A DNA stretch of 64,000 nucleotides from Isoetes taiwanensis. Its lineage: Eukaryota; Streptophyta; Lycopodiopsida; Isoetales; Isoetaceae. The notes beneath the pieces were generated by a model that had not been told where the DNA came from, ran no database searches, and saw nothing but the letters and a program-made list of their open reading frames with translations. This document shows, one piece after another, positions 35,274 to 45,420 of the stretch (its first letter is position 1; each line of letters begins with the position of its first letter). The DNA lies in the NCBI GenBank assembly GCA_021234155.1, contig JAJEKV010000095.1, forward strand, positions 186,001 to 250,000. The letters are read 5' to 3'. The position numbers were made by a program, and so were the translations under genes.

Positions 35274-35571
35274 AGGTTACAAAGCGTATTCGAGAATAAG
35301 ATTTAGTGTGCAACTAGCTTCTAAGTTTTTAATTTGTTTGCGGTAGATCGGGAGCTTGAGCGAAATATTTAATATGTTTGGAGCGGTGAGCTAAAAAGTA
35401 AGGAAAGGTGTGGGAGAAGAAAGAAAGCGGCGTCCCAAAGAAAGAAATGACCATCAGCATGCGGAGGGAGATGCGGGGGTTCACCGACCGCGAATTACTA
35501 GAACGACTTACGCAAAAGGTGGTGGACAAAGGAGTTCACACTTTCGAAGAAATGTCGAAGGAGTTGCACAA

Positions 35572-35991
35572 GTAAGCATACAATCATTGCTGCCTTTTCA
35601 CTTGTAGAATTACTGTCGGATAATGACAATCTAGTGCTCACGGAAATGCTTTCTCACCCTCGAGGGAGCGAAAGTGTATTCCGAATACGTTCTCTCTTCT
35701 TGTAGTGTAAAAGTGTATTCGAATACACTTTTACTCCTTTGAGTCGCTTAAAGCGTGATACGGAATACACACTCTAACTTGTTGCGTTGTAGAAGTGTAT
35801 TCCGAATACACTTTTTGCTTCTTCTTTTTGCGAGTTAAAGTGTATTCTGGAATACACTTCTGCAACAAGAAAAATATTGATTACAGCGCTTGTATTCTAG
35901 AATAACTTTAGGTGGCAGGAAGATAGTTTACTTCGCGTTTTCTCTTTTCAACTGCTAAAAAGGTTGTGTTTTTCTTTCTAGCCAAAAAAAT
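35572..35991 (+). other. Intron of the methyltransferase gene with palindromes
   Basis: Donor GTAAGC at 35572 and acceptor TTTCTTTCTAG ending at 35991. The intron holds at least six palindromic GTATTCNGAATAC-type units: about 35670-35689, 35707-35734 (a perfect 28-bp palindrome), 35752-35775, 35791-35816, 35836-35863 and 35889-35909. Confidence 0.6.
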
Positions 35992-36626
35992 GTTATCACC
36001 TGCCAGACATGTCTGATGGAGCAACTCAGCGTGGAGGCGTGGGAGAGGTGCAAGGAGCTTTATCCCATAGCTACATCCGGCTGGCGTATGCTTGATGCGC
36101 ACCAAATTTTGAAGGATGGGTACGCTGACTAAACACGTCATACTTTACTTGTCTCTGTCTCAATCTCCCCTTTGTTTGCAGAACAAGAAGAAAAATAAGG
36201 ACCTGCCAGAAGGTTTCATGCACCTCGTCAGACTGGCACGAGAAGAAAGAACACTGGCAGAGAGGAGAACTCTAGATGTGGAGCCTTCTGATTATGAAAA
36301 GTTTAATTTATTTGACCAAAATAATTTGTTTTCCATCATTTCGGAATTTGCACTAATTTGGTTGGGACGATAAAAGCCACAAGATTTCCTGCTTTGGTGA
36401 TTGCGGACCTTCCTTATGGCTTTAAACTAAAGGGACACCGTTCTGACGACCAGCCTTTTAAATTTTTAGAGTTTAACGCTTTCGTCGACGGCATCAAACA
36501 AGTCACAACGGCCAAGCACTGGCGTCTTGTCGTGTTTCACTCGAGCATGCAATCTGGCCTTGTGGAGTCCACGTTAAAAAACTCGCCGGATCCCCGGTGC
36601 AAATTTGGTTATGAGAATTTGGTTTG

Positions 36627-36745
36627 GTGAGTACTTTATTCGGAATACGTTGGGCTTGTTTCTTCTTTTTGTTTTAGTTTTCTATTCGAATATAATTGCC
36701 TTTGACTTGTTCTCTTTGTTTGTTTCTTGTTACGTTTTTCGTTAG
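36627..36745 (+). other. 119-bp intron of the methyltransferase gene
   Basis: Donor GTGAGT after ...GAGAATTTGGTTTG and acceptor TTTTTCGTTAG. It joins ...YENLVC with DTTLISLV in frame. Two more palindrome relatives (TATTCGGAATACG at about 36639 and TATTCGAATAT at about 36683) lie inside. Confidence 0.6.
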
Positions 36746-37760
36746 TGACACCACTCTAATTTCTCTGGTACAAAACAAATATAAACTACCACCATGGTGG
36801 GCGAGATTCTTTGAGTAAGGTTGAATACCTCCATGTTGCTTCTTGGAGTTTCGATGGAAAAGCGCACCATGGAGCATTTTAACCACAATGACATGCCGAA
36901 TTTTTCTAATGTGTTGGAATTTCCATTTGTGCTTCAAAAGCTCTGAGGACCCTAGTGCACAAGGTAGAATTGTTAATCACTACCCGAAGCCTCAAAGCTA
37001 ATCAACCATCTCCTAGACATGTTTTCCGTCCGGAGATTGGGTGCTTGATGCCTTCTCGGCTCACGGTACAACAATAGCTTGTGCACTTAGGAAGGGCCGG
37101 AATTGTGTAGCAGTGGACATTGATAAAGAAGCTGTGCAATTCATCAAGATGAGACTGGCAGCCTTGCCTACCCTACCAGATGAGCACCAAGAGTTAGGGG
37201 CTAAATCCTCATCCGATTTTGCCAAGCTGACCTCTTCTGAGATCAGCCTCCATTCACTAGCTCTTTAAAGGATGAAGCTACTTTTGCAGCTGAAAGAAGT
37301 GGCACTAGCTACCATTCCTGAAGACACTACAAAAGTAGACAAGGGTAAGGCACAAAAAAAGGATCAGACTGTAGAATCTGGCACAGCAGAATCAAGCAAA
37401 AAGCATGATGAAGACTTGATTTGGACCTTTAGTGCGTCTTTTTCAAAAACATTATCTCGACCACCATGTGATGTTACAAATTGTATCATTGAAACACTCT
37501 TCATTATATAATAATTATTTTATTCACTACATTCTGGTGTTTTCAAGATAGTACTTTTTGAGAATACAAAAGCATGTCTAAATTCTTCCCTTTTCAAGTG
37601 TTGGTTTTGGCAAATTCCAAGTTATTTTACACTAGGGGGCCAAAAAAGAGGTAAAAAAAAATTAAGCCTATTGGAATTCCCAATTAGAAGGAAAAAAGTG
37701 TCATTTTCTAGATCAGGCTGTTTTTTTCAAGGGAATCTTTGAAACGGGAGTGCTGCAACA

Positions 37761-37783
37761 CTCCCGTTTAATTTGCAATCGTG
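37761..37783 (-). repeat. Right terminal inverted repeat
   Basis: It reads CACGATTGC...AAACGGGAG on the minus strand. The inner GGGAG forms a further short hairpin with 37742-37750 (AAACGGGAG...CTCCCGTTT). Confidence 0.75.
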
Positions 37784-37791
37784 TTACTTTA
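37784..37791. other. Right target-site duplication of the TIR element
   Basis: TTACTTTA, matching TTACTTAA at 26362-26369 in seven of eight bases. Confidence 0.6.
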
Positions 37792-38812
37792 GGTATTTTT
37801 AGGTTTATGCGATTCCGGTGGCGCCGCTTATAGCATCGCCCGGCAGATTCTGGTGGCGCTCACAGCCGACCGGCACTGGCAGAGTAATCTTGTGCTTGTG
37901 TTCAGAATCATCACTTGCAGATCCGGCAGATAAGGAAGATCCGTCAGAAACAAGGACGATCCGTCAGAAACAAAGAAGATCCGGCAGAGCAAGGAAACAA
38001 GGAAGATCCGGCAGAGCAAAACAAGAAAGTTCATGTAGCAAAACCCTGTTCTTCATGTAGTGAGACCCTGTGCTTCAGATCCTGTTTGACCCAGTTTTTT
38101 AATCATATTTTTGATCCGGCGAAGCATCAAGAGCGGTAGAAACAACTTGCAGATCCGGCAGAGCTACAATGCATCAGACAATGAAATAGGAACGGAGGAG
38201 CTTCTTGATCCCTTATTCTTGATCCCCTGTTCTTGAGCCTCTGTTCTTCAGATTTGGCGGAGCATCAAGGGCGGTAGAAACAGGGTCGGAGCAAGAAGCT
38301 GAGATCCGACAGTAGAAACAGGTGTAGGACTTATCTCCTTGCTCAAAGATTCTTGCTTAAAGGGGCCAGGACTTATCTTCTTGCTCAAAGTTTGGATCAA
38401 ATCGAAAGAGAAACACAGATTAGATGGAACATACTAGACATCAAGTATTCCTCGCGTAATCAAGTATTCCTCGAGCTTCTGTGATTTTACAAAAAAACCC
38501 AAAGATCTGTGACTGGTCCCGCTAATGATTTTCCCTCAAATCCGTTGATTCAGAAGCTAACAAGAAAATTCGCAATGTCCAACACGCCGGAAACAAGCAC
38601 AAACAAGCACGGAATTTCTCCAAACCAGCGGTTCCGCATTGGTAACCCGGGCCAGATCTCGGGGGTTTCTACGGTAAAGCGGCGGCGGCGGCGGCGGCGG
38701 CTAACGCCCGGCGGCGGCGCCGCTTCGATTTATCGCCGAAACCCTCGATCCGCCGGTTACCTAGCACATGTAGACTTTGCTCTGATCTTAGATTTCAGGT
38801 GGTTGCATATTA
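37792..38812. other. Flank of the TIR element with GATCCG minisatellite
   Basis: GATCCG(G/T)CAGA-type units spaced 20-27 bp run from about 37919 to 38020, with further copies near 38112 and 38153. A (CGG)n run lies at about 38680-38700. Two stretches AG(A/G)C(A/C)AGATTCGGCGG-like recur loosely. No gene recognised. Confidence 0.5.
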
Positions 38813-39217
38813 TCTTATATTATAATGTTTTAGTGCAAGTAATGGACCACGCTCTAATTTGAACGGTTCGGATTGATCTACCCAACGGTGCAGATGATGC
38901 CACATTAAATGCCTTTTTAGCTAAAAAAAGGCAAAAAAAAAGGGGTTTGGACGTATTATGCTGCTCTGCTTCGTTGTTTAATACGGTCATTGCTATGGAA
39001 TAGGTGGACCGTGCACAATGTTTTTGGCTGAACAGCGAGTAGATGGGTGGATCGTGCACTGAAGATTTCATCAGTCTCTTCATCTAAACATAAACATGAG
39101 GAATTAATAACATATAATGTTTAGGTTTGCTTCCTATCAAAGACATCTTCGACGACACTGTAATTCTTCTTTGGCGGCACCTTGACCTCTGGCGCTTGAA
39201 TCTGGATCCATGACTTT

Positions 39218-39420
39218 ATGCAAAGCAGAGAAGCGGTGATGGCTCCAGGGTTTGGGTTAATTGGGCGTTCCATTGTTTGCAGAAATTCTGTTCGAAAGGC
39301 CTTGAAATCATGTTTTACACCAGTTGGATTTATTAAAGTATATGCTTGGCACTCCAACGGCGGAAATGATCTCCAGGGTATGATCCTTTCTTTAATCATA
39401 ACATGGAATGCTATGATTGG
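39218..39420 (+). pseudogene. Captured exon, unknown gene (copy 1)
   Basis: The frame reads MAPGFGLIGRSIVCRNSVRK, then SCFTPVGFIKVYAWHSNGGN and DLQG. A shorter, rearranged copy of the same region (GGGTTAATTGGGTGTTCCAT onward) lies at 39838-39965, lacking the middle ~70 bases. The copies are separated by the CACTA-type MITE. I do not recognise the protein; it is probably a captured host exon. Confidence 0.35.
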
Positions 39421-39507
39421 GTATTGCTGTCACTTACAGAGAAATAGGATAGTCTGTGCATGTTTTGAGCCATTGGTTTTTTTCAATCTATTTTGATCCG
39501 TTAGATA

Positions 39508-39703
39508 CACTACTACAAAAATAGGTAGAAATGGCACAAAAGTGACATTTATCCTCCGCCGTTTTACCGGGCATAAACGTCACTTTTGTGCCATTTGGGG
39601 AGCACAAACGTCATAAACGGCACAAAAGTGACGTTTATGCCCGGTAAAAAGGCGGAGGATAAATGTCACTTTTGTGCCATTTCTACCTATTTTTGTAGTA
39701 GTG
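39508..39703. mobile_element. CACTA-type MITE (196 bp), near-perfect hairpin
   Basis: The terminal inverted repeats begin CACTACTACAAAAATAGG and extend nearly to the centre (GGCACAAAAGTGAC, CCGGGCATAAACGTCAC). The flanking target duplication is ATA on both sides (39505-39507 and 39704-39706), the 3-bp size expected for CACTA (En/Spm) elements. There is no coding capacity. Confidence 0.93.
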
Positions 39704-40159
39704 ATAGGCGGTTGTTTTATCCGTTTTTGATTGGGGTCTGTGCTTCCGGATGCACATCCCATGCATTTCGGTCCTCAAACAACTCTGTTGAATCTGCTGC
39801 TTAAATTATTTGGAGCCGTACTTTAAAGGGCAGATGTGGGTTAATTGGGTGTTCCATCGTTTGCAGAAATTCTGTCCGGCGGAAACGATCTCCAGGGTAT
39901 GATCCTTTCTTCAATCATAACATGGAATGCTATGATTGGGTATTGCTGTCGCTTATAGAGCTCTGCAGGTCTAGGAGAAGGCAAGTTCTTTTGGCCTGGC
40001 ATCACCTGGAAGTATAGCTGCCTCAAAGCAAAGGCTGCGTTGGACACTTGAACTTCATGAGCGCTTTGTAAATTCAGTTGCTTAACTTGGTGGTTCATAA
40101 AGTAAGTATCAAACTCAAATTCATATAATTGCAAGCTTTCGAATAGCTGAATCAAATTG

Positions 40160-41040
40160 CATTCTATGCTTGAAGAGAATCAAGTTGTCTCATTCTTTAC
40201 TTATCCTTCCTTTCCAGCTGTTTGCTGTGCTCTTCAGGGCTGTCATATTTAATCTACCTAAGCAACCGGTATGCATGATATTATAAGGACTCTGGATCCA
40301 AACCTGGTGTGTAAAAATACAAATTGAAGGAGTTTTTTTAATTCTTAAATAGATATAAAGGTTAGAGTATGTGAGCATGAAGTGACTTGGGACTGTTGTA
40401 AACAAAATATGAAGTGACTTGGGATTTGTTATAAACAAAGTGCAGATGCAATGAAGCCGAGGCTAATGATTATATGCATCACTCTTCTGCTATCAGATAT
40501 TTGGTATATAATGCAGGAGCAACTCCAAAAGGAGTTTTGAGTATGATGGAGATGTCGGCTCTTACTATTTACCATATAAAGAGTCATTTGCAAGAAATGA
40601 TCTTTGTATTTCTGGCCAATTTTACTTCCCATTTTGTATAATGATTTATTATGTTCTATTTGCAGAAATATCTTCTAACAAAATATTTCCCAACGACTCT
40701 CAATGGTAATTAGGGATTGGCGACATCATGGCCGTTCCTTATTCATTTGTTGTTCATTGGATAATTACGTTGGGCATATGTTTCAGAAGGAAACCCAAGC
40801 AACCCAAAGGCAGGCCTTTTGGATAATGCACCGTAAGTTACATTCCTAATTTCTTTTTAATAAATGTAGAAAATGCTTTTTAGTTTAGAGTAAGGTACAA
40901 AAATGACATAGTTTTGGTGAAGGGTTTTTAATAAGTACATCAGTATTAAGCTGTTTATGCATGTTCCAGAGGGACACAAATAATAGAAGCATTGCAGTTG
41001 CAGATTGAAGTTCAGAAGTGACTTCATGAGCAGCTTGAGG
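40160..41040. other. Helitron D spacer
   Basis: No gene or clear repeat recognised. Short duplications such as GAAGTGACTTGGGA (about 40379 and 40411) occur. Confidence 0.35.
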
Positions 41041-42457
41041 TAGGGTATGGTCGCCATATTCCGCGCACTTAAGGGGCAAATTGTCCTCATGCACCCGGAT
41101 TTCACCCGCCTTTCGATCCGTCAAATTATTCGGATACCTAATGTTGTCTGTACATCTTCCCGAAGACAATTTTCCGAAATTCAATCTCGCCGAAAGTTAT
41201 GGTCGCATCAAGGAAGGGGGGTCAAAGGTCCACCGTCGCCAGGCTCATAACCACACTTCGTGATATCCGAGGCCGTCTTGAAATTGGGTTATTGCACGCT
41301 TGGCGTCGCCGCGTTGCCTCCCTACCGCGACCGGTTGCTACCTATCGCCCACGCATGCTTGGATCTTCACGCCATCTGACCTCCGCCTTAGAGGCCACAA
41401 TACATTAATATCGTACCCTAGGTGCCGTATCACGAGGCCTAGGTCGCCCGACTCATCGATCACGTATGGTACCGGCTATCGAGGTACCGCCAACGGTAAT
41501 GGTTGCCTTTTTGGCCCTCTTTGTGCAAAAATCGAGGCGATTTTCTGCACTCCACCTCCAATTCGTAAGCCAAATTAGATAGAACATTCTCTACCATGTC
41601 CGGATGAAAATTAATTATTTTGTAAAAGCCGATTTTTGAAATCCTTACCCATCATTGCGGTTCAGCCTTTAAATGGAGAGATCGAAAAGCGGTAGATCCA
41701 TTCGCTCAAGCATCCGGGTTTTAAGGCGTCGGAGGTAAGTTACGGCGGCCTGAATTGTTTTTGTTTGAATCATGCATTGATCTTCGTTTTTGGATTTGTC
41801 TTCACGGGGTTTAGAAGCCATGGATCGGAAAGAACCCGGTTATCCGGGGTCCGCGGCGGAGGTGGGATGTGGTGAGAGGTAGGGGTATGGTCCGTCGAAG
41901 AGGGGGCTCGCCCTACCCCGAAAGTGCTCCTTCCTCCCCGTCGGCTCCTCCTCGACCTCAACGACTCCTAATTCCTTCAAAATTAGGAACTGTTTGGTTA
42001 CCCGAGAGATCCGCGGTAAGTAGGTTCTTCTGTCGCCGTGGAGGTCTGCGCCCAAAATTGTCTCTCAAGTTGGCGGGCTCGTTGAGAGAATGATCTGATC
42101 CTTTGCCGGATCGTAGTCCAGGGGCAGCGACCATGTGCTCTTCGAGCCACTCAGAGGTTAAAGACCTCGCCCCCTTTGTCTGAGAAAGGCCAACCCGGAC
42201 GATCCTCCCTCCTCTTCCTTCTTGGTTTAGCTTTAGAAACTTGACCCTTGGGCTAATTTTGTCTGACTGAGGGCACAATTTTGTATGATCATTATTTTTG
42301 TTTAATGGAATGATCTTATTACTGTCACTGTTGCTTATGTTCATTGATGTTCATTGCCATTGTTCATTGCTGCTGTTATTTATGTATGATAATGATCGTG
42401 TCTGGTCCATGCTCCATACTTCTAATGGATTTGCAAATCATGGAAACAGCAGAATGT
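41041..42457. other. Higher-GC segment, possible captured sequence
   Basis: The composition changes from AT-rich to about balanced here. A stretch on plus (about 41818-42016) reads MDRKEPGYPGSAAEVGCGER, and in a shifted frame SGRGGPRPHKRNCLVTREIRG-like text ending at a possible donor (GCG|GTAAGT at 42013). Opposite-strand frames are also open. I cannot name a gene. Confidence 0.3.
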
Positions 42458-42732
42458 GGGTGTAAATATGGTAATGCTACCCAAAAAAGCGCGAAAGCAC
42501 ATAGCACCTAAAGCACCTATGACTAAGAAAAAATGTGTCATATAACTTGACCTCCACAATTTGTATGCTCCTCCACGAGATCTATATCATCGCTCCTTGC
42601 CTTCCTACATCATATATATTGTTTTTTAAGTAATAACTCTAAGGTCGTTGAAGCGAAATATCTTCAAACGTGTATCACCTAAAGCACCTAACCGGATGGT
42701 GCTTTTTGGGTAGCATTACCATATTTACACCC
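42458..42732. mobile_element. MITE (275 bp) with ~30-bp TIRs
   Basis: The inverted repeats read GGGTGTAAATATGGTAATGC, then TACCCAAAAA(A)GC, at both ends, with AAAGCACCTA also near both ends internally. Flanks are ATGT at 42454-42457 and at 42733-42736. The superfamily is unclear from the TIR alone. Confidence 0.85.
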
Positions 42733-43437
42733 ATGTGCAACAGTCTTATCACTATTTTAATCATAAAACTTGTACAACAAGTTCACTATTTTGTGCATAT
42801 ATTATGTACAATAAGTTGTCGAGATACTTAATTGTCTTGGGTTTCATCCGAGTCTTCAGATACCTGTGCACATTGTCTGTTAATAGCAATGTCAAATGAA
42901 AGGTGAACCGAAAATTATGATTGCAAAGTGACCAAACATACCTGACTATCAGCGGGTGTAGCTATGAATGAGGTCCCCCTCTCCAAACCTTGGAGTTGGG
43001 CGGGTGACTCGAGCCATGTCGACCCTCGGATCCTTGCAAAGTCAACATCCATCTCCTTTGCCGCGGCTTAATTCTGGGGTCCCGCCAATTTCCACCATCT
43101 CCCCGATAATCCTTGCCTTGTCTATTGCGGCAACCTGGTCATGTTGAGGGTCCTGAATTGGCGGCGTAGTTCACCCATCCACGGGTGTCCAGTCTCATTG
43201 AGTTCAAGTGAACAATATCGGCATGTTGTTGTATAGCTGGCTGACCCCACCTCTTCAATGGTGAATTGGCGTCTTTGATTGGGTTTTACTCTGAGGCCTA
43301 ACTAGAGGTATGCAACCCTCTATACTTACATTATGCTCATGACCCGGCATCAACCAGAAAGCAGATATGTGTGTCATCTAAAAGCGCACATGACTTGCTC
43401 CTCATCAAAGCATCATCCAATGGTTGTGAGTTGAGGT

Positions 43438-45420
43438 CTACACGGGGGAGTAGCAGGAACAGCGAGGTCCAAGAGCTTGGTCAATTCCTGGGGACGTCTG
43501 ATTTGCAGCAATGGGTGCCCCAAGTGGACTTAACCCTTGTCTCACCCTAAGTCTGTTTCTCACCTGTAACCTTTGAAAACCAAATATGGATGCCACTCTA
43601 GACATCCCTCTTGGGTACATGAACTCCCTAAGCCTTACTGACGCTGCGGCTTCCCTTGCATCGGCCAACTTCCCTCTGCTCTCTCTCCTCCCTATTAGCT
43701 TTGTGCCCTTTTGGCGGCATCCTCCTTTCAGCCTTCCTTCTTGCGGTCTCAACCTTCCTTGTCGCCAATTTGTTCCATTTTCAATTTTCGGCCTCTGCCC
43801 TTCTAGCACATTACGCTCTCAATGCCTCCACGAAACCATCACTTGATATGTGAACTCTCCCTCCTAGATCGGGGGGCAAAGCCTCTCTTCCTTGCCCTTA
43901 TGGTGCGTGATGGCATGCCACATGTTTGAGACCCTCAACATCATTGACATGCACGACTCACAACAGGTTCCTTCCATGGGTAATTCATGGGTATGTTCCA
44001 CATTCTCGGCTTGTGGCACTTGCTCCAGCGGATGAATTGTGTGGTGTTTGGTCATTTTGCACATCAATTGGGAGTTGTCGGTAAGGCCTCCCCATAGCTG
44101 GTGCATACGCCATGTCAAAGGCCTCCACTTGTGCCATATCACGGATGATAATCTTCTCCGGCTGCTCGGCTGGCTTGTAATGTCTTCAACATGCACCCTC
44201 CCAAACTGGTACATTCTTGGCACGGCTTAACCTTCTCTGGTCAAGGGCGGATACGGTGGCTCTAAACCTGCCTTGATGTTTTGTGGTGTGAGGCCACATG
44301 CAATTGATTGTGAAATCAACTCTGCTATCTCCTCCTTCTTTGGTTCAGCCCTCCCTTTGCTAACCATATAGGCGCTCTATGCCTCTTGAATCTTTGCCTT
44401 AAAGGGGCAAAGCATGCCACATCTAGAGGTTGAAGTCTATGAGATGTGTGTGGAGGCAATAAGGCAAAGTGGATGCCCTTCTCTTTTGCCTCCAATATGA
44501 CTTCCAGCTCTCACGTGAGCGCCATGACCATCCAATATGATAAGGTGAGGCTGGTGCGGGGATACACCACACGGAACTCTTCTCGCAAAATGTGGATGAG
44601 CCATGACTTACTTGATTCGATGTCATCCAAGCCGAAGATTGGGTGGACAGCTGAATGGCACCTTCTTCACATCTTGCAATGTGATCATGCCTCATCGTTA
44701 CCTTTAAAATATACATGTTGGGAATCCTGTACCCCTCGGCATTAACACAAACCAAATTGTAACCCATTCCCTATTGTTCATGACTACTTCACTCACTCTA
44801 TTCCCCCCCTTTCTAGTAATGATTTTTAGCCCTTTCACTTTCCCCGCCTGAATTCCGGTTAAAATTCGGCATTCCATATCCTTGAGGTTGGGAAGGCAAA
44901 TTAAAGATAAATCTGCTTAAGCCCGGCATAGAAGTTGTCGAGGGTTATCTGTGTCATGGCACGGGCCCGGCCACATCTAGGGTTTACGGACTCCTTAGAG
45001 CAACCGGGGTGTCTTTGCTAAAAGAGCTTCCACCACTTAGTGCACGGTACTCCCAGATTCACCACATGACCCCCACAGCTTTAGCCATCTCTGCTGCCTT
45101 CTCCTTGGCCAGATAGTGTAACCCCATCCCTTGCTTTCGCCTGCTAAAGGGTGGTTGACTCCTCCTCTTGGAGAGTTGTCAATATTTGTGGATGGTTTGT
45201 GCGCTTGTGGCTTGTTCAACCATATAGCCAATCCCCGATTGTGGACTCGGTATACAGACCTCCTAGATGCTTCTCTTATCGAAATGCCAAATTCGCTTAC
45301 CTCTTCGAGGATGTCGAGCATTTGCTCTTAGTCCATTGACCTCTCTGCTTTCGGCCTCCTTGACATTGGACTGGTAACAGCCGACTGTGGTGCCCTCCTC
45401 TTTGTCTGGGCGCTTGAGAC
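43438..45420 (-). pseudogene. Pogo-like (Tc1/mariner) DDE transposase, decayed
   Basis: Read right to left. 45321-45230 encodes VSEFGISIREASRRSVYRVH, a psq-type helix-turn-helix. 45050-44940 resembles the CENP-B-like domain, continuing RARAMTQITLDNFYAGLKQI. 44767-44423 encodes a DDE_1-like catalytic core: NLVCVNAEGYRIPNMYILK, RCEEGAIQLSTQSSAWMTSN, then a frameshifted HIGWSWRSRESW region where LDGHGSH is expected, and THLIDFNL where TSH..QPLD is expected. 44400-44330 continues KDSRGIERLYG...KEEIAELIS in shifting frames. 44223-43438 is the degenerate C-terminal tail. The catalytic Asp residues cannot all be identified because of frameshifts. Terminal inverted repeats were not found. The element would be nested within Helitron D. 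Confidence 0.65.

Larger units (their letters stand above)
35404..37509 (+). pseudogene. Beta-class amino-DNA methyltransferase (N4-C or N6-A type), decayed
   Basis: Exon ending at 35571 (MRREMRGFTDRELLERLTQK) has donor GTAAGC. The next exon (35992-36119) reads VITCQTCLMEQLSVEAWERC; a third (36182-36360) LPEGFMHLVRLAREERTLAE. The catalytic exon (to 36626) holds VIADLPYG at 36397-36420, a motif IV (D/N/S-P-P-Y/F/W) with Leu in place of the first Pro, followed by HWRLVVFHSSMQSGLVES. The exon from 36746 reads CDTTLISLVQNKYKLPPWWA. After disrupted sequence comes a motif X-like YPKPQSLINHLLD (frameshifted, about 36970-37016), then motif I VLDAFSAHGTT (37041-37073; usual form D-x-F-x-G-x-G-T-T) and GRNCVAVDIDKEAVQFIKMR. 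Motif IV before motif I is the beta-class order shared by many bacterial N4-cytosine and N6-adenine enzymes. Lesions: frameshifts near 36365 and 36960, a phase error at 36119/36182, TAA at 37266. Confidence 0.78.
26370..37783. mobile_element. 11.4-kb TIR transposon with DUF7869-type and DNA methyltransferase genes
   Basis: The ends are inverted repeats: 26370-26392 matches the reverse complement of 37761-37783 at 20 of 23 bases (CA(A/C)GATTGC then ATTAAACGGGAG). Similarity continues patchily inward, with CAAAGATTCCCTT and a (A/T)GTGTCACTTTT-type motif on both sides. The flanks are an 8-bp duplication (7/8). Inside, a minus-strand DUF7869-type gene and a plus-strand beta-class amino-methyltransferase gene diverge from a central region rich in a 20-bp palindrome family. 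A LINE (26880-29790) is nested at the left; without it the element is about 8.4 kb. An 8-bp duplication is compatible with hAT- or KDZ-type transposons, but the TIR sequence matches none that I know. Both genes are decayed, so this copy is dead. Confidence 0.75.

Noticed and set aside
26370-37783. Assignment of the large TIR element to hAT, KDZ or CACTA
   Set aside because: The 8-bp duplication fits hAT/KDZ, but no hAT dimerisation domain or KDZ motif was seen, and the ends are not CACTA; I leave the superfamily open.
43586-45339. Plus-strand frames over 43.6-45.3 kb
   Set aside because: They mirror the minus-strand pogo-type transposase relic and show no family features themselves.
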